Notes: generated by a model from the sequence alone, not told the origin. A stretch of 64,000 bases of DNA from DASVVT01 sp036386415 (GCA_036386415.1 DASVVT010000015.1:1-64000), one strand, 5' to 3'. Counted from the stretch's first letter, positions 8,895 to 17,595 are shown. Made by a program: numbers and translations.

Positions 8895-10160
8895 CTAGTC
8901 CTTCCAGCCGATCACAGCGAAGTCGCGCGGGCCGTAGAACCAGTTGTGCAGTTCACCAAGCGCCCCCCTCTCCTCGCCCTCGAAGGGGCTGCCCTCGACA
9001 GCATTAAGGTACTTGAGATGCACATTACTGAACCCGCGATTGCTCAAGATAAACTGAATTGTTTCGGGGAAAATGGGGTTGCGGTGCGTCGGGTCTGAGT
9101 AGAAACTGTATGCGCCGACCGTCAGGTTCTTCGGGTTGGGCGTCTCGAAGATGAGCAGGCCGCCGGGGCGCAAGGTGCGCTGGGTTTCGTCTACCAGATG
9201 GACGAGCATCTCAAACGGCAGATGTTCGATCAGGTGAAAGCTCGTCACGGCGTAAAGGCTCTCGTCCGGCAGGCCGCGCAGGTAGGAGAGGGCGTCCGCC
9301 TCCGTGACTTCCAGTCCGCGCCTGCGGCACTCGTCCAGCATGACGCGATTAAGATCGACCCCGCGCGCCTCCACCCCCTCAGCCTTTAATAACTCCAGCC
9401 ACTCGCCCCGCCCGCAGCCTATGTCCAGCACACCCTTCTTGATCCCCGCTTCGCGTAAAGTCGGGAGATAAACCTTGAGCCGCTCCTTGATCTCTTCACG
9501 GTGGCCGCGAAATTGTTCCTCGAAGGCAGCATAAAACGCATCCAGGTTGTGGCGCGCTTCCGTGTCTAAGGGCACAGGCCATGATTGCCATTCCGACGGC
9601 GCGGGCAGTCGTTCGCCCTCTTTCTCAACGCGTGATGAGAGGCGATTTTCGAGCAGCGTCAGTTCCGCGCGTGCCAGTTGAAGTCTCTCGGAGAGCTGTC
9701 GCAGACCGAACGCCATCTGCTGCTGCTGGACGGACGAGTAGGCTTCAAACTGTCTCTGTCGTCGCGCCAGCAAAGGCAGGCGCACGAGCGCACACGCCAA
9801 CTCCGTCAGGTAGCCGAGCACCGGAACGCGATAGAGACGGCGTATGGTCGCGGGCAGAGAGAGCCCTTCGATCCTGACATTTTTCTCAAGACCTTCCGCC
9901 GAGTAGCGCAGGGAAGCGAGCACGTCTACTTTATCGAAGCGACCATCGAGCAGCATCCGCGTCTGTTGCAGGTGTCCCGCCTCGTCCGGCTCTCGTTTGA
10001 GAATCGCGCGGTAGGCGTTGCGTACAAACTCCTGCCCCTCGTACTTCAACAGATCGTCGATGTGATAGCGATCATTCCCGCGCGCGATAAACTCTGGCTC
10101 CAGGATCGAACGTAGAAGCTCCGGGCGCGGCGTCGGGGAAGAAGGCGGGTCGTTTGCCAT
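8895..10160 (-). CDS. DUF4214-like / SAM-dependent methyltransferase fusion
   Basis: A 421-residue cytoplasmic protein. The N-terminal part (about 30-95; 'EGQEFVRNAYRAILKREPDE') resembles DUF4214. A helical, coiled-coil-like stretch follows (about 130-185), then a class I SAM methyltransferase with motif I VLDIGCGRGEWLELL (about 243-257), 'GVDLNRVMLDECRRRGLEV' and the post-motif region 'HLIEHLPFEML'. Methyltransferases of this layout next to wzt/wzm often cap or terminate O-antigen chains (WbdD-like); that role is inference from context. It is on the same strand as wzt and 137 bp downstream of it, with a family A repeat between. Confidence 0.8.
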   Translation of the reverse strand: MANDPPSSPTPRPELLRSILEPEFIARGNDRYHIDDLLKYEGQEFVRNAYRAILKREPDEAGHLQQTRMLLDGRFDKVDVLASLRYSAEGLEKNVRIEGLSLPATIRRLYRVPVLGYLTELACALVRLPLLARRQRQFEAYSSVQQQQMAFGLRQLSERLQLARAELTLLENRLSSRVEKEGERLPAPSEWQSWPVPLDTEARHNLDAFYAAFEEQFRGHREEIKERLKVYLPTLREAGIKKGVLDIGCGRGEWLELLKAEGVEARGVDLNRVMLDECRRRGLEVTEADALSYLRGLPDESLYAVTSFHLIEHLPFEMLVHLVDETQRTLRPGGLLIFETPNPKNLTVGAYSFYSDPTHRNPIFPETIQFILSNRGFSNVHLKYLNAVEGSPFEGEERGALGELHNWFYGPRDFAVIGWKD

Positions 10161-10193
10161 AAAAGTTTCCAGGAGCGTGTATGCAAAAGTGTA

Positions 10194-10292
10194 GATTTAA
10201 ACGCAGAGGGCGCAAAGTGCATCGCAAAGGGCGCAGAGAAGAAACTCTTTGCGTTCTTTGCGAACGACCTTTGCGTCCTTTGCGTTTAAATC
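10194..10292. repeat. Family A palindromic repeat
   Basis: The outer arms GATTTAAACGCAGAGGGCG and CGTCCTTTGCGTTTAAATC enclose further GCAAAGG/CCTTTGC pairs. It sits between wzt and the methyltransferase gene and ends 5 bp before the wzt stop codon. Confidence 0.85.
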
Positions 10293-10297
10293 TCTAC

Positions 10298-11632
10298 TCA
10301 CTGAATAACTTCATCCATAGTTTCTTTCAGAGAAGCAGTATCCGCTCTGCTGCCATATTCCTTGAGCCTGCGGGTCGTGACGCTGGCGTTGAGATTGGCG
10401 ACGCCTTCGATCAAGGTCTCGCTGACGACGCGAAAGAAGAGCACGCCGTCCATCCAGTCGAAGCTGATCGCGTCGGCGCTGTGCACGGCGACCGCGATGG
10501 AGTAGGTGTCCGGCGCGAGCCAGCAATTGAACTCAAAGGTCGCTTCGATCACCTCACCTTTCGCGACACGTTCGAAGACCACCTGTTGCAATTCTGTATT
10601 CGTGCCGTAGAGATGTATGCCGTGGCGGTTGCGTATGAGAAAGCCTATGACCGGATACTCCACTTCGGCCAGAAAGCGCACCTCTACGCGCAGCGAGACC
10701 GCTTCGCCCGTCTCCACCATCTCGACCGCGCGCCGCATCGTGTCCGTCAAGCGGACGCGCAGGATTTCGGCGCTCCCCTCGCCGTGCCGATAGGTATAGC
10801 TGAGCGACCCCTGCTCAGCTTCGACCGGCAAGAGCCGCTCGGTTTGACTCGACGCGGCTTCAGCCGCCGCCGTCTGCCCTTCGGCATCGTACGTGGCTTC
10901 GCGCGACATGATCAGCTTTTGATAACGGTTGAGAGCGTCCGATGGCTTACCGTCGAACTCAATGCGGCCACCGCTCAGGAGAATGGCGCGCGAGCAGAGC
11001 GCCCGAATCGCACCCGTATCGTGCGAGACGAAGAGGATGGTCGCGCCTCGCTCCTGCATCTCCTTGATGCGGCGTATGCAGCGGTGCTGGAAAATGGCAT
11101 CGCCGACGGCCAAAGCCTCGTCGATGATCAGTATATCGGGGCGGACGCTGATGGCGACGGCGAAGGCGAGGCGGACGTACATGCCGCTCGAATAGGTCTT
11201 GACGGGCTGGTGTATAAACGAGCCGATCTCTGCGAAGCGCTCGATTTCGGGGAGAAGCTCGTCGGTCTCAGCGCGCGAGAAGCCCATCAGCGCCGCGTTC
11301 ATGTAGGCGTTCTCCACGCCCGTAAACTCCATGTTGAAGCCCGCGCCTAATTCGAGCAGGGCGGCGATTCTGCCTTCGTGCCAGACCTCTCCACGGGTCG
11401 CATCGAGCGTGCCCGTGATGATCTGAAGGAGCGTCGATTTGCCGCACCCGTTCGGGCCGATGATGCCTGTTGTCGTGCCCGCCTCGACCTCGAACCCGAT
11501 GTCGCTGAGCGCCCAGAACTCGCGGTGATTCTTCCAGAGCCCCAGCGTCAGATACTCCTTCACGCGGTCAACCGGATGATTGTAGATTCGATACCGCTTC
11601 GAGACGCCCTCGACGCTCAACGCCACACTCAT
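10298..11632 (-). CDS. wzt: Polysaccharide ABC exporter ATPase Wzt
   Basis: ATPase of an ABC-2 exporter that moves O-antigen or similar surface polysaccharide across the inner membrane. Walker A GPNGCGKST is at 59-67, the signature YSSGMYVRLAFAVA at about 167-180, and Walker B ILIIDEALAVGD at about 187-198. After the ~250-residue ATPase comes a ~190-residue C-terminal beta-sandwich (Wzt_C), which in characterised exporters recognises the terminal modification of the glycan. Its permease wzm lies 520 bp away on the opposite strand, an unusual split, with the IVP gene between. No Shine-Dalgarno sequence is visible, but TACAAT lies 8 bp before the ATG. Confidence 0.92.
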   Translation of the reverse strand: MSVALSVEGVSKRYRIYNHPVDRVKEYLTLGLWKNHREFWALSDIGFEVEAGTTTGIIGPNGCGKSTLLQIITGTLDATRGEVWHEGRIAALLELGAGFNMEFTGVENAYMNAALMGFSRAETDELLPEIERFAEIGSFIHQPVKTYSSGMYVRLAFAVAISVRPDILIIDEALAVGDAIFQHRCIRRIKEMQERGATILFVSHDTGAIRALCSRAILLSGGRIEFDGKPSDALNRYQKLIMSREATYDAEGQTAAAEAASSQTERLLPVEAEQGSLSYTYRHGEGSAEILRVRLTDTMRRAVEMVETGEAVSLRVEVRFLAEVEYPVIGFLIRNRHGIHLYGTNTELQQVVFERVAKGEVIEATFEFNCWLAPDTYSIAVAVHSADAISFDWMDGVLFFRVVSETLIEGVANLNASVTTRRLKEYGSRADTASLKETMDEVIQ

Positions 11633-11640
11633 AGCGCTCG

Positions 11641-11646
11641 ATTGTA
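11641..11646 (-). promoter_or_regulatory. Candidate -10 element of wzt, possibly giving a leaderless mRNA
   Basis: On the minus strand, TACAAT ends 8 nt before the wzt ATG and there is no purine-rich ribosome site between. That spacing would place the transcript start at or next to the start codon. No clear -35 box is seen. Confidence 0.4.
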
Positions 11647-11675
11647 GATTTCAGATTTCAGTTTGGCAATTAAAG

Positions 11676-11712
11676 AGTAGACAGTAGATAGTAGTCAGTA
11701 GCCAGTAGAAAG
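11676..11712. repeat. Family B repeat, left arm flanking the IVP gene
   Basis: Tandem variants of AGTAGACAGTAG / AGTCAGTAG ending in CAGTAGAAAG. The inverse arm is at 12115-12150. The two arms enclose the four-helix-bundle gene and its candidate promoter. Confidence 0.85.
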
Positions 11713-11738
11713 ACATGTTGCTAGCGCTGCCTGTAGGC

Positions 11739-11744
11739 TACAAT
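11739..11744 (+). promoter_or_regulatory. Candidate -10 element of the IVP gene
   Basis: TACAAT (five of six consensus bases) lies 8 nt before the GTG start, with TTGCTA at 11718-11723 (15-bp spacing) as a possible -35. No ribosome-binding site is visible, so the transcript may be leaderless. Confidence 0.4.
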
Positions 11745-11752
11745 CGTACATT

Positions 11753-12121
11753 GTGAGTGCGAGGACTTTCGAAGATGTTGAGGTATGGCAAAAGGCGCAT
11801 GTGTGGGTGCTGGATGTTTATCGCCTGACAGAGACCTTTCCAAAGCAGGAGTTGTTTGGATTGACGTCACAACTCAGGCGGGCTGCCGTGTCCGTTCCGG
11901 CTAATCTGGCGGAAGGCTTTAAAAAGCGAGGGCTATCAGACAAAATCCGGTTCTACAATATTTCGCAAGGATCATTAGAAGAATGTCGCTATTATTTGAT
12001 TCTCGCCAGAGACCTCAACTATGGTGAGATACAGGTTCTGATGAAAGCATTGGAAGAGATTAGCAAGATGCTGGATAGCTACATCCGCTCAATTCTGGTA
12101 GCATCCAAGCAAAACTACTGA
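11753..12121 (+). CDS. Four-helix-bundle protein of the 23S rRNA intervening-sequence family
   Basis: A 122-residue helical protein. The segments 'FEDVEVWQKAH', 'FPKQELFGLTSQLRRAAVSV' and 'PANLAEGFKKRG' are diagnostic of the IVP/TIGR02436 family, first seen in insertions in 23S rRNA genes and also related to accessory proteins of diversity-generating retroelements. No rRNA or reverse transcriptase is nearby. The gene starts at GTG, is visibly AT-richer than its neighbours and is enclosed by inverted family B arms; its stop (TAC TGA) lies within the right arm. It separates wzt from wzm, suggesting insertion into their shared intergenic region. Its molecular role is unknown. Confidence 0.88.
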   Translation: MSARTFEDVEVWQKAHVWVLDVYRLTETFPKQELFGLTSQLRRAAVSVPANLAEGFKKRGLSDKIRFYNISQGSLEECRYYLILARDLNYGEIQVLMKALEEISKMLDSYIRSILVASKQNY

Positions 12122-12150
12122 CTACTGACTACTGTCTACTGACTACTGCT
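12115..12150. repeat. Family B repeat, right arm flanking the IVP gene
   Basis: CTACTGACTACTGACTACTG and further copies, inverse to the arm at 11676-11712. It overlaps the last codons and the stop of the IVP gene and ends 5 bp before the wzm ATG. Confidence 0.85.
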
Positions 12151-12155
12151 TTATT

Positions 12156-12980
12156 ATGCTTTCATCTCAAATAGCGCGCCGCGCCGTGTGGCGTCCCCTC
12201 TGGGAGTTGCCGCGCCATCTTGACCTGGTGCGCACGATGACGCGGCGCGAGGTGGCGTTGCGCTACAAGGGGTCTGTGCTGGGGATAGCGTGGGCTGTCG
12301 TAACGCCCATCGTGCTGATCGCCATCTTCACCTTCATCTTCGCAGGGGTTTTTCGCGCGCGCTTTGGCACGAGCGGCTCCGGCTGGGATTACGCGCTCTA
12401 CCTCTTCTGCGGCCTGCTGCCGTGGACGGCCTTTCAGGAGGCCGTGCAGCTTTCATCACAGGCCATCGTGCTGCGCGCGAATCTGGTCAAGCGGGTCGTC
12501 TTCCCGCTGGAGATATTGCCGATGGCGCAGGCGCTCGCCTCGCTCGTCAACCAGATGTTCGGCACGCTCGTCTTTCTCGCGGCGACCCTGATCATCCGGC
12601 GCGAGCTTCACCCGACCATTCTCTGGCTGCCTCTGCTGATCGTGCCGCAACTGCTGGCAACATTCGGCGTGGCTTGGTTCGTCTCGTCCGTCGGCGTCTT
12701 CCTGCGCGACGTGGTGCAGGGTGTGACGCTTCTTTTGATGGCCTGGATGTACCTGACGCCGATCATCTATCCGGAGTCGATCATCCCTGAGCGCTACAGA
12801 GCGTGGGTCAACCTCAATCCGTTTGCCGGGCTCATCCGCAGCTATCGCAACATCATGCTCGAAGGCGCAAGCCCGGACTGGCCCGGTCTCGCTTACTTTA
12901 CAGCCTTCGCGCTCGGCTGTTTTCTCTTCGGCTACTGGTGGTTCGCCAAAACGCGCAGGCATTTCGCAGATGTGATCTGA
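12156..12980 (+). CDS. wzm: Polysaccharide ABC exporter permease Wzm
   Basis: A 274-residue ABC-2 type membrane permease with six predicted membrane segments. 'TRREVALRYKGSVLGIAWAV' near residue 30 and 'WMYLTPIIYPESIIPERYR' near 195-213 are typical of Wzm/TagG/RfbA permeases. It should pair with the Wzt at 10298-11632 to export a surface glycan. The ATG directly follows the family B arm, and no good ribosome site is visible (GCTTTATT precedes it), so the repeat may have displaced the original leader. Confidence 0.9.
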   Translation: MLSSQIARRAVWRPLWELPRHLDLVRTMTRREVALRYKGSVLGIAWAVVTPIVLIAIFTFIFAGVFRARFGTSGSGWDYALYLFCGLLPWTAFQEAVQLSSQAIVLRANLVKRVVFPLEILPMAQALASLVNQMFGTLVFLAATLIIRRELHPTILWLPLLIVPQLLATFGVAWFVSSVGVFLRDVVQGVTLLLMAWMYLTPIIYPESIIPERYRAWVNLNPFAGLIRSYRNIMLEGASPDWPGLAYFTAFALGCFLFGYWWFAKTRRHFADVI

Positions 12981-13220
12981 GATGGAAGGACGCGTTCATA
13001 ACAGAGCGAGAATGCGCTTTGTTGAGGCCGCAAAGCTCTCAGGGCAATCGCGTTGACACTCACTATTTACGCATGTTAGCGTACTCGTCTGATGCCTTTC
13101 GAAAGGCATTCGAGACATTAACGATGCGTCCCCCACTGCGAGAGCGCGGTTGATTGAGAGAGAGACCGTCCACCGCTCGTCTTTAATGCCTCTACAGTTT
13201 TAGCGACCGAACGATTCTTA

Positions 13221-15686
13221 ATGGGCTTCGATAAGACAAAAGTTGTGCGTGCGGCTGAGAAGTATCTTGCTCTGGGCAAGATACCGGCGGCCATCAAAGA
13301 GTATCGCCAGATCGTCGAGAATGACCCGAGCGATTTCACCGCGCTCAACATGCTCGGCGATCTTTACGTGCGCACGGACAAGAAGAAAGAGGCCATCGCC
13401 TGCTTCGCGCGCATCGCGGATCATTACCGCGAGCAGGGCTTTGCTCTGAAAGCCATCGCGATGTACAAGAAGATCGACCGCCTCAACCCGGCGGCGGCTG
13501 ACATCGCCAGCCGCCTCGCCGCTCTCTACGAAAGTCAGGGTCTGATCGTCGAGGCGCGGGCGCAGTATCTCGTCGTCGCAGACGCTTACACACGCGCCGG
13601 GCAGGCGCAGAAGGCGCTCGAAGTCTTGCGCAAGATCGCCGATCTGGACCCGCAGAACACGGAAGTGCGCTTGAAGCTGGCCGAAGGCTACCTGCGCGAG
13701 AACTTTCGTTCGGACGCTGCCGAAGCCTACTTGGAAGCGGGCGCACAGCTTTTCGCTCGCGGCGCGCATGAACGCGCGCTCGATATCTATACGAAGGCGC
13801 TCGATCTGAGCCCGCATAACCGCGCCGCTTTGAGCGGGCTGGTCTCTGTCCAGATCGCGCTCGGCTCGCCCGACGAAGCCGCAGAGGCGTTGGAGCGCGC
13901 GCTTCAGGTCGAGCCGAATGATGTCGAGTTATGGTCGATGCTGGCACATGCCTACATCGAAGCCGAAGATGCTCCAGCCGCCGAGCGCGCGACCGCGAAG
14001 CTCGTCTCGCATGAACCGTCAAGCTATCAGCGCTTTGCTGACGTGGCGCGTCTCTACCTCAAAGCCGGAGACACGGACGCGGCCACACGTGTGATCGCCG
14101 GAATCGCCGAGCAACTTCTGGCCGGGCGCGGAGAGAAGCAGTTACTCGACCTGTTGAACGAGGTGCTGGCGCTCAATCCTGAACAGGTGGAGGCGCTGCG
14201 CCTTCTGGTTCGCCTGCATACCTGGCAGCATGATACGGAGAGATTGGTTGCAGTGCTTGAACGCCTGGCAGAGGCCGCCGAAGCCGCTCAGTTGGTGGAA
14301 GACGAGCATTACGCGCTCTCGCAACTCGTGCGGCTCGCGCCCGAGGAGCCGCGCTATCTTCAACGACTGCGCGCTCTGGGCATAAGCGCCGAAGCGGAGG
14401 GCGCGGGCGCGGCGCACCATCCATTCGAGCATCCTTCGCATGATGTTCCGACCTTCGAGAGCTTCATGCCGAATGTTGAAGCCGAAGCTACTGCAAGGGA
14501 CGCGCTCGGCGGAGGAGCCACGGAGTTTGAATGGAACGCCGTGACGCCGCCTTCAGCCTCCGACCCTGCATCGTCGTTCGCTGATCTTAACGAAGATTGG
14601 GCCGGCGCGGACGCCGGTTCGCACGACCCTTCGACGACCGCCGCGCCCCCGCCCCTGACAGGCTTTAACGAGTTTGATTTCAGCAGCCCGGAGACTTCCA
14701 CGCCGCCACACGCCGACCGTGCTGTAGAGACGGACAACGCCTTCGAGATACAGGGGGGCGCAACCGAGGTGCGCCACGCAGACCTCCTGCGACAGGAGCT
14801 TGAGAGCGTGGACTTCTACCTCGCGCAGGGCTACACGGACATCGCGCTCGACACGCTCGACATGCTCGAACGCCAGTTTGGGGCTCAAGAGGAGATCAAC
14901 GCGCGGCGCACGCAGATTCAAAAAGCGATTCCGGCTGATCCTGCTGCTGCTGCTGCTCCTCCTGTTGCGGATGCTGCTCCGCCCCACGCAACATCGGACG
15001 CGTCCGTGGAGTTTTCCGGCTTCAAGCTCTACGACGTTGCGGAAGAAGCCATGGCTTCTTCCTCGACGGAGGATGCTGCTGCTGGAGACATCGACGCTGC
15101 TTTCATGGAGCTTGAGGCCGCAGCACCTCCCCTTGTGCCTGCCGCAGAGCCCGCCTCCGCTACCACCAGGCCCGAAACATCTCAGGCGAACGTTCCTGTG
15201 AATCAGAAAGCCGGAATCGATCCCGGCCTGGCCGCCATCTTCGACGAGTTTCGCACGGCGGTCGAAGAGGAGGAGCCAGTCGCCTCTGACAGCGACTACG
15301 AGACGCACTATAATCTCGGTCTCGCCTACAAGGAGATGGACCTGTTGGACGAGGCCGTCGAAGAGTTTCAGACCGCCGCCGCCCTGGTCGCGCCGCAGGA
15401 CGGCACGCCGCGTTACCTGCAATGCTGCAACCTGCTCGGCCATTGCTTCATGCAGAAGGGGATGCCCAGAGTGGCCGTCATGTGGTTCAAGAAGGGGCTG
15501 GATGCTCCGGGTCATACAGAGGACGAGTATCAGGCGCTGCGCTACGAGCTGGGCACATCCTACGAGCAGATGGGCGAGCTGGATCAAGCCATAGATGTGT
15601 TCTCGGAAGTCTACGGCATCAACGTTTCCTATCGGGGCGTGGCAGATAAGCTGCGCGACCTGCAAGCGCAGAAAACAAGTAAATAG
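13221..15686 (+). CDS. Large tetratricopeptide-repeat protein
   Basis: An 821-residue cytoplasmic protein with no signal peptide. TPR units fill about residues 1-400 ('AEKYLALGKIPAAIKEYRQI', 'AQYLVVADAYTRAGQAQKAL', 'ALDIYTKALDLSPHNRAAL'). An acidic, Ala/Pro-rich, probably disordered region follows (about 405-680), with a further helical segment near 525 ('LLRQELESVDFYLAQGYTDI'), and C-terminal TPRs (about 690-815; 'THYNLGLAYKEMDLLDEAVE'). This layout of TPR, linker and TPR suggests a scaffold. The 240-bp leader contains a perfect TTGACA (13053-13058) but no convincing -10. No ribosome site is evident before the ATG. Partner unknown. Confidence 0.85.
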   Translation: MGFDKTKVVRAAEKYLALGKIPAAIKEYRQIVENDPSDFTALNMLGDLYVRTDKKKEAIACFARIADHYREQGFALKAIAMYKKIDRLNPAAADIASRLAALYESQGLIVEARAQYLVVADAYTRAGQAQKALEVLRKIADLDPQNTEVRLKLAEGYLRENFRSDAAEAYLEAGAQLFARGAHERALDIYTKALDLSPHNRAALSGLVSVQIALGSPDEAAEALERALQVEPNDVELWSMLAHAYIEAEDAPAAERATAKLVSHEPSSYQRFADVARLYLKAGDTDAATRVIAGIAEQLLAGRGEKQLLDLLNEVLALNPEQVEALRLLVRLHTWQHDTERLVAVLERLAEAAEAAQLVEDEHYALSQLVRLAPEEPRYLQRLRALGISAEAEGAGAAHHPFEHPSHDVPTFESFMPNVEAEATARDALGGGATEFEWNAVTPPSASDPASSFADLNEDWAGADAGSHDPSTTAAPPPLTGFNEFDFSSPETSTPPHADRAVETDNAFEIQGGATEVRHADLLRQELESVDFYLAQGYTDIALDTLDMLERQFGAQEEINARRTQIQKAIPADPAAAAAPPVADAAPPHATSDASVEFSGFKLYDVAEEAMASSSTEDAAAGDIDAAFMELEAAAPPLVPAAEPASATTRPETSQANVPVNQKAGIDPGLAAIFDEFRTAVEEEEPVASDSDYETHYNLGLAYKEMDLLDEAVEEFQTAAALVAPQDGTPRYLQCCNLLGHCFMQKGMPRVAVMWFKKGLDAPGHTEDEYQALRYELGTSYEQMGELDQAIDVFSEVYGINVSYRGVADKLRDLQAQKTSK

Positions 15687-15779
15687 TGGAACGTCGAATC
15701 GTGTATGGACGGACGGATCTTCTCCGGCCACGGTTTGACGTTTGACGATTCACGATTTACGATTCACAACGAGAGATAT

Positions 15780-16199
15780 ATGTCGGCGAAGCTCACAGTT
15801 TTTTTCTACATCATCCTGTGCCTGGAAGTTGGCCTGATGCTGACCTTCCTGCCGTGGATTCATGTGATTCCGCTTCTGCCGACGTTCGGTCTGGGCGACT
15901 GGGGCCAGAACTATTTTCTGCTCTACGCGGCGCAGAAGACCGGCTTGCAGGGCTTGCGCCCGATCATCGCCTCCGGCTGGGTACGCGGCGCTGTAACCGG
16001 GCTCGGCCTGCTCAATCTGAGCATCGCCTTCTGGGAGATTTCGCATTTTCGTCAGACGGTGCGCGCGCTTTCTGGAGCTAACGCCGCTCAGCCGACGCCG
16101 CCCGCCACCACAGATGGCGCACAGCAGCCTTCCATTACCGGCAACCTACCTGATTACGAGCGGCGAGACGACGCCGCCGTTGACCCGTTCGCAGAGTGA
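15780..16199 (+). CDS. Small membrane protein overlapping thiE
   Basis: A 139-residue protein with two clear hydrophobic segments (about 7-30, FFYIILCLEVGLMLTFLPW, and about 70-87, AVTGLGLLNLSIAF) and a Pro/Thr-rich cytosolic or periplasmic tail. An upstream ATG at 15705 exists, but the intervening sequence is a TTTGACG/GATTCACGATT repeat-like tract, so the ATG at 15780 is preferred. The last 86 bp overlap the start of thiE in another frame. Function not recognised. Confidence 0.7.
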   Translation: MSAKLTVFFYIILCLEVGLMLTFLPWIHVIPLLPTFGLGDWGQNYFLLYAAQKTGLQGLRPIIASGWVRGAVTGLGLLNLSIAFWEISHFRQTVRALSGANAAQPTPPATTDGAQQPSITGNLPDYERRDDAAVDPFAE

Positions 16200-16779
16200 A
16201 GAGTTCGCACGTCTCCTCGCCCTTATCACAGCCGCCGTCCGTGCCCGCGTTAATCTCGTTCAGCTACGCGAAAAGAATCTCACGGCGAGGTCTCTTTACG
16301 AGTTGACGACGCGCGCCGCCGCGATCACGCGGGGCAGCGCGACGCGCCTCCTCGTCAACGACCGCGCAGACATTGCGCGCGCAGCACACGCCGACGGTGT
16401 TCATCTCACCACGCGCTCACTGGAAGCGCACACGATTCGCCGCGCCTTCGGCGATGATTTCCTGATCGGAGTTTCCACGCATTCAGTGATGGAGGCGCGC
16501 GCAGCCCTCGAGGGCGGCGCGGATTTCGCCACCTTCGGCCCCGTCTTCGATACAGCGTCGAAGCGCGTCTACGGCCCTGCGGTCGGCCTCGACGCGCTTC
16601 AGGAAGCGGCGCTCTCTCTTTCGCCGTTTCCGCTTTTCGCCCTCGGCGGCATCACACTCGGCAATGCCGCTGCCGCCTTGCGCGCGGGCGCAAGCGGCGT
16701 CGCCGCCATACGTTTATTCAATGACCCGCACACTTTGGACGCCACAGTTCGTGCGATCCGTGGCGATCAGGAAGATTGA
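16114..16779 (+). CDS. thiE: Thiamine-phosphate synthase ThiE
   Basis: ThiE couples HMP-pyrophosphate and thiazole phosphate to give thiamine monophosphate. The 221-residue TIM barrel shows the family motifs in order: VQLREKNL, LLVNDRADIA, DGVHL, IGVSTHS, 'DFATFGPVFDT' and FALGGI. The ATG at 16114 lies 86 bp inside the preceding membrane-protein gene, and the first ~12 residues before 'TYLITSG' are the overlapping part. No TPP riboswitch or other thi gene is in the window. Confidence 0.93.
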   Translation: MAHSSLPLPATYLITSGETTPPLTRSQSEEFARLLALITAAVRARVNLVQLREKNLTARSLYELTTRAAAITRGSATRLLVNDRADIARAAHADGVHLTTRSLEAHTIRRAFGDDFLIGVSTHSVMEARAALEGGADFATFGPVFDTASKRVYGPAVGLDALQEAALSLSPFPLFALGGITLGNAAAALRAGASGVAAIRLFNDPHTLDATVRAIRGDQED

Positions 16780-16881
16780 GAGGAAGCTGATAAATGGCGT
16801 CTCCATCCCCACTTTTGATGACACGTGCCCGTAATTCGGATATGCTTTTATCTGCATCTCGCGCGGGAGTCGCAACATCTT

Positions 16882-17595
16882 ATGTCAACTCACCAAGCAG
16901 AGGGTCGGAAGTTTGGGAATCGGCTGCTCGATAAATTGTCGGGCGAAGAGCTGGATGCTTTACATCCTCATTTGGAGCCGGTCTCGCTCACCCGCGCTCA
17001 ATATCTCATCGTGCCCCATGAGCCGATTCTTTACGCCTACTTTCCCATAACGTCATTGGCCTCCCTGGTGACGGTGCTGGAGGACGGCTCGACGGTCGAG
17101 GCGGGCGCGGTCGGACGTGAAGGGATGGTCGGCGTCCCCATCCTTTTAGACGCTCGGACGACTCCGATGGAGACGCTCGTCCAGATTCCCGGCGAAGCCA
17201 TACGTGTGAAAGCCGGGGTGATCAAACAGGTATTCGATAGCGGCGGCACATTACACGATCTTCTGAATCGTTACATACACATGCTCTTTATCGGAGCCTC
17301 TCAAACGGCTGCCTGCAATCGTCGTCATCAAGTCGAATTGAGGCTCGCCAGATGGTTGCTGATGAGCAGCGATGGTGTAGGCTCAGACGAGATCGCCCTG
17401 ACACAGGAGTTCCTCGCCACGATGTTAGGAGTCCGTCGTGCCGGAGTCACGCAAGCTGCCCTTTATCTTCAAGAATCAGGCCTCATTGAGTATACGCGCG
17501 GGCGCATCAGGATTCTTGATCGGGAGAAATTGGAAGCCGCAACCTGCGAGTGCTACCACATGGTTAAAGAGGAGTTCGAGTGTCTGCTGGGTTGA
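16882..17595 (+). CDS. Crp/Fnr-family transcriptional regulator
   Basis: A 237-residue regulator with an N-terminal cyclic-nucleotide-binding-like beta roll (about 30-135; 'YFPITSLASLVTVLEDGSTV', 'AGAVGREGMVGVPILL') and a C-terminal winged helix (about 165-225; 'TQEFLATMLGVRRAGVTQAA', 'YTRGRIRILDREKLE'). The 'EAGAVGREGMVG' pattern belongs to a Crp/Fnr subgroup common in soil bacteria whose ligand is unknown; the cAMP-contact residues of Crp are not conserved. An in-frame start at 16825 exists, but TATGCT at 16841 and GGGAG at 16864 favour the ATG at 16882. Confidence 0.85.
   Translation: MSTHQAEGRKFGNRLLDKLSGEELDALHPHLEPVSLTRAQYLIVPHEPILYAYFPITSLASLVTVLEDGSTVEAGAVGREGMVGVPILLDARTTPMETLVQIPGEAIRVKAGVIKQVFDSGGTLHDLLNRYIHMLFIGASQTAACNRRHQVELRLARWLLMSSDGVGSDEIALTQEFLATMLGVRRAGVTQAALYLQESGLIEYTRGRIRILDREKLEAATCECYHMVKEEFECLLG

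Noticed and set aside
10181..11350. 389-codon plus-strand open frame opposite wzt
   Set aside because: It starts in a family A repeat and is a shadow of the clear Wzt frame.
13053..13081. Promoter of the TPR gene with TTGACA
   Set aside because: The -35 is perfect but no acceptable -10 lies at 16-18 bp, so it was not listed as a feature.
14553..15731. 392-codon minus-strand open frame opposite the TPR gene
   Set aside because: Shadow of the low-complexity region of the TPR protein; no domain.
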